Of a DNA stretch of 5,927 bases, positions 5,145 through 5,927 are shown piece after piece; position 1 is the first letter of the stretch; each line of letters begins with the position of its first letter. Source of the DNA: Roseiarcus sp. (GTDB lineage Bacteria > Pseudomonadota > Alphaproteobacteria > Rhizobiales > Beijerinckiaceae). The translations under genes were made by a program, and so were the position numbers. A model generated the notes under the pieces. The model ran no database searches and had not been told where the DNA came from. It was given only the letters and a program-made list of their open reading frames with translations. Location: contig JASLHV010000394.1 of assembly GCA_030153205.1 (NCBI GenBank), forward strand, positions 1-5,927. The letters run 5' to 3'.

Positions 5145-5927
5145 ATGACAAATTTCCGAATAACGATCGCGTCTATGATCTTGGCTTTGGCTGTCGGCCT
5201 TGCTTCGTCTCCGGCGGCTCTCGCCGACGATACGCCGCCCTCTGCGGCCAAGGCCGACGACAATCCGGGTCTTCGCGCCGCGACTGAAAAATTCAACGCC
5301 TATGTCGAATTCCTCAATCGTACCTTACGCGCTTCCGAATCGCTGGAAAGGTACAAGAGCTGGGTCAATATGACGACGGGGCCGACCGGCCGTGAGCGGA
5401 TCATCTATGGTCTGTATTCCGTCTATGATACGACGAGCGAAGCTGACGCGGCGACAAAGGCGCTGACACAGGAGCCTGCGCTTCCCGAACTTGACTCGGC
5501 CATGCGCGATTACATCGCCGCCAACGCGGCGCTCGCGCCGGTGCTCAATGAAGCCAACGGCTATTACGAGCGCGCCGACTACAAAGTCGATAAAATGGCG
5601 GAAGGCAAGGCGCTACACTCCAAGATCGTCGCGGCCGCTGGACCGTTCCTCACGGCGCGGGCGCGTGTCGATGCGCTCGTCCGGGTCGAAAAGGAAAAGG
5701 TCGACCTCGCCCGCCTCGACGCGCTCGAAAAGCGTGAAGGCCGCGCCGCCAACTGGCATGTCGCCAATGTCATGCTGCGCGCTAAGCGCGTGATGGATCT
5801 CCTGCCGAGCAACGCCAAGCCCGTCGTCGATCTCGTCGCGTTCCATGCCGCCATGGCCGACTATGGCGAAGCAGTCAAAGCGATGGATACTTACGGCGCC
5901 GGCAAGCCGAACGCCTTTTTCGTCTTC
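5145..5927 (+). CDS. Exported DUF3829 (YiiG-like) family protein, 3'-truncated by window end
   Basis: The frame is open from the ATG at 5145 to the last base, giving 261 residues with no stop. Residues 1-27 form a Sec signal peptide: basic start (MTNFR), hydrophobic core (MILALAVGLA) and an ALA cleavage site before DD. No lipobox Cys is present, so the mature protein should be a soluble periplasmic one. After a short Asp/Ala/Pro-rich linker, the domain begins near residue 43. It has the features I associate with DUF3829: KFNAYVEFLN (49-58), then YYERADYKVDKMAEGKALH at 140-158, resembling the YY..DY..D..A.GK..H motif of E. coli YiiG. The rest is mostly helical with charged heptads. The function of this family is not known. 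Other frames here are open too but lack a ribosome site and family similarity. It follows the HxlR gene by 61 bp; no clear promoter is seen between them, so co-transcription is possible. Confidence 0.82.
   Translation, partial: MTNFRITIASMILALAVGLASSPAALADDTPPSAAKADDNPGLRAATEKFNAYVEFLNRTLRASESLERYKSWVNMTTGPTGRERIIYGLYSVYDTTSEADAATKALTQEPALPELDSAMRDYIAANAALAPVLNEANGYYERADYKVDKMAEGKALHSKIVAAAGPFLTARARVDALVRVEKEKVDLARLDALEKREGRAANWHVANVMLRAKRVMDLLPSNAKPVVDLVAFHAAMADYGEAVKAMDTYGAGKPNAFFVF

Noticed and set aside
4892..5296. A 134-codon - strand frame spanning the end of the HxlR gene and the start of the DUF3829 gene.
   Set aside because: It is antisense to two genes with clear family motifs and shows no recognisable domain or ribosome site.
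5491..5854. Overlapping open frames on both strands inside the DUF3829 gene.
   Set aside because: Their translations are Arg/Ser-rich and typical of out-of-frame reading of GC-rich coding DNA, while the frame from 5145 has a ribosome site, signal peptide and family motif.

Overview
The window is GC-rich, densely packed chromosomal DNA with strong G/C third-position bias. Three things point to an alphaproteobacterium, most likely Rhizobiales/Hyphomicrobiales: the eukaryote-like homodimeric NADP-isocitrate dehydrogenase, a GMC dehydrogenase next to a sugar-acid-type enolase-superfamily enzyme, and a possible EcfG-type stress promoter. The placement rests on gene content only; there is no rRNA or other phylogenetic marker here.

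Left part (1-2226, + strand): the C-terminal part of a mandelate racemase-subgroup enolase-superfamily enzyme, cut by the window start, is followed 49 bp later by a complete FAD-dependent GMC oxidoreductase. The spacing and shared strand suggest an operon, probably catabolic, handling a hydroxy acid, sugar acid or polyol. The substrate cannot be read from the sequence.

Middle (2330-3976): icd lies on the - strand, convergent with the GMC gene. It is divergent from a small three-helix membrane protein of the GlsB/YeaQ/YmgE stress family. The 186-bp region between them carries a candidate housekeeping promoter for icd and a candidate EcfG (general stress sigma factor) promoter for the small protein.

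Right part (3998-5927): an NAD(P)-binding COG2910-type oxidoreductase (- strand) is divergent from an HxlR-family winged-helix regulator (+ strand). They share a 114-bp AT-rich intergenic region holding an imperfect inverted repeat, TGGTAT-N7-ATACTA, that overlaps the best -10 box of the oxidoreductase. This looks like a self-contained redox/electrophile-responsive regulator-reductase pair. Last comes an exported DUF3829 (YiiG-like) protein with a clear signal peptide and a strong Shine-Dalgarno, running off the right edge.

I saw no mobile element, CRISPR array, tRNA, rRNA or tandem repeat, and no sign of a wholly new system. The gaps between genes are all under 200 bp. The most useful leads are the regulatory sites at 3647-3671 and 4623-4641 and the gapless match of the first gene's active-site spacing to mandelate racemase.
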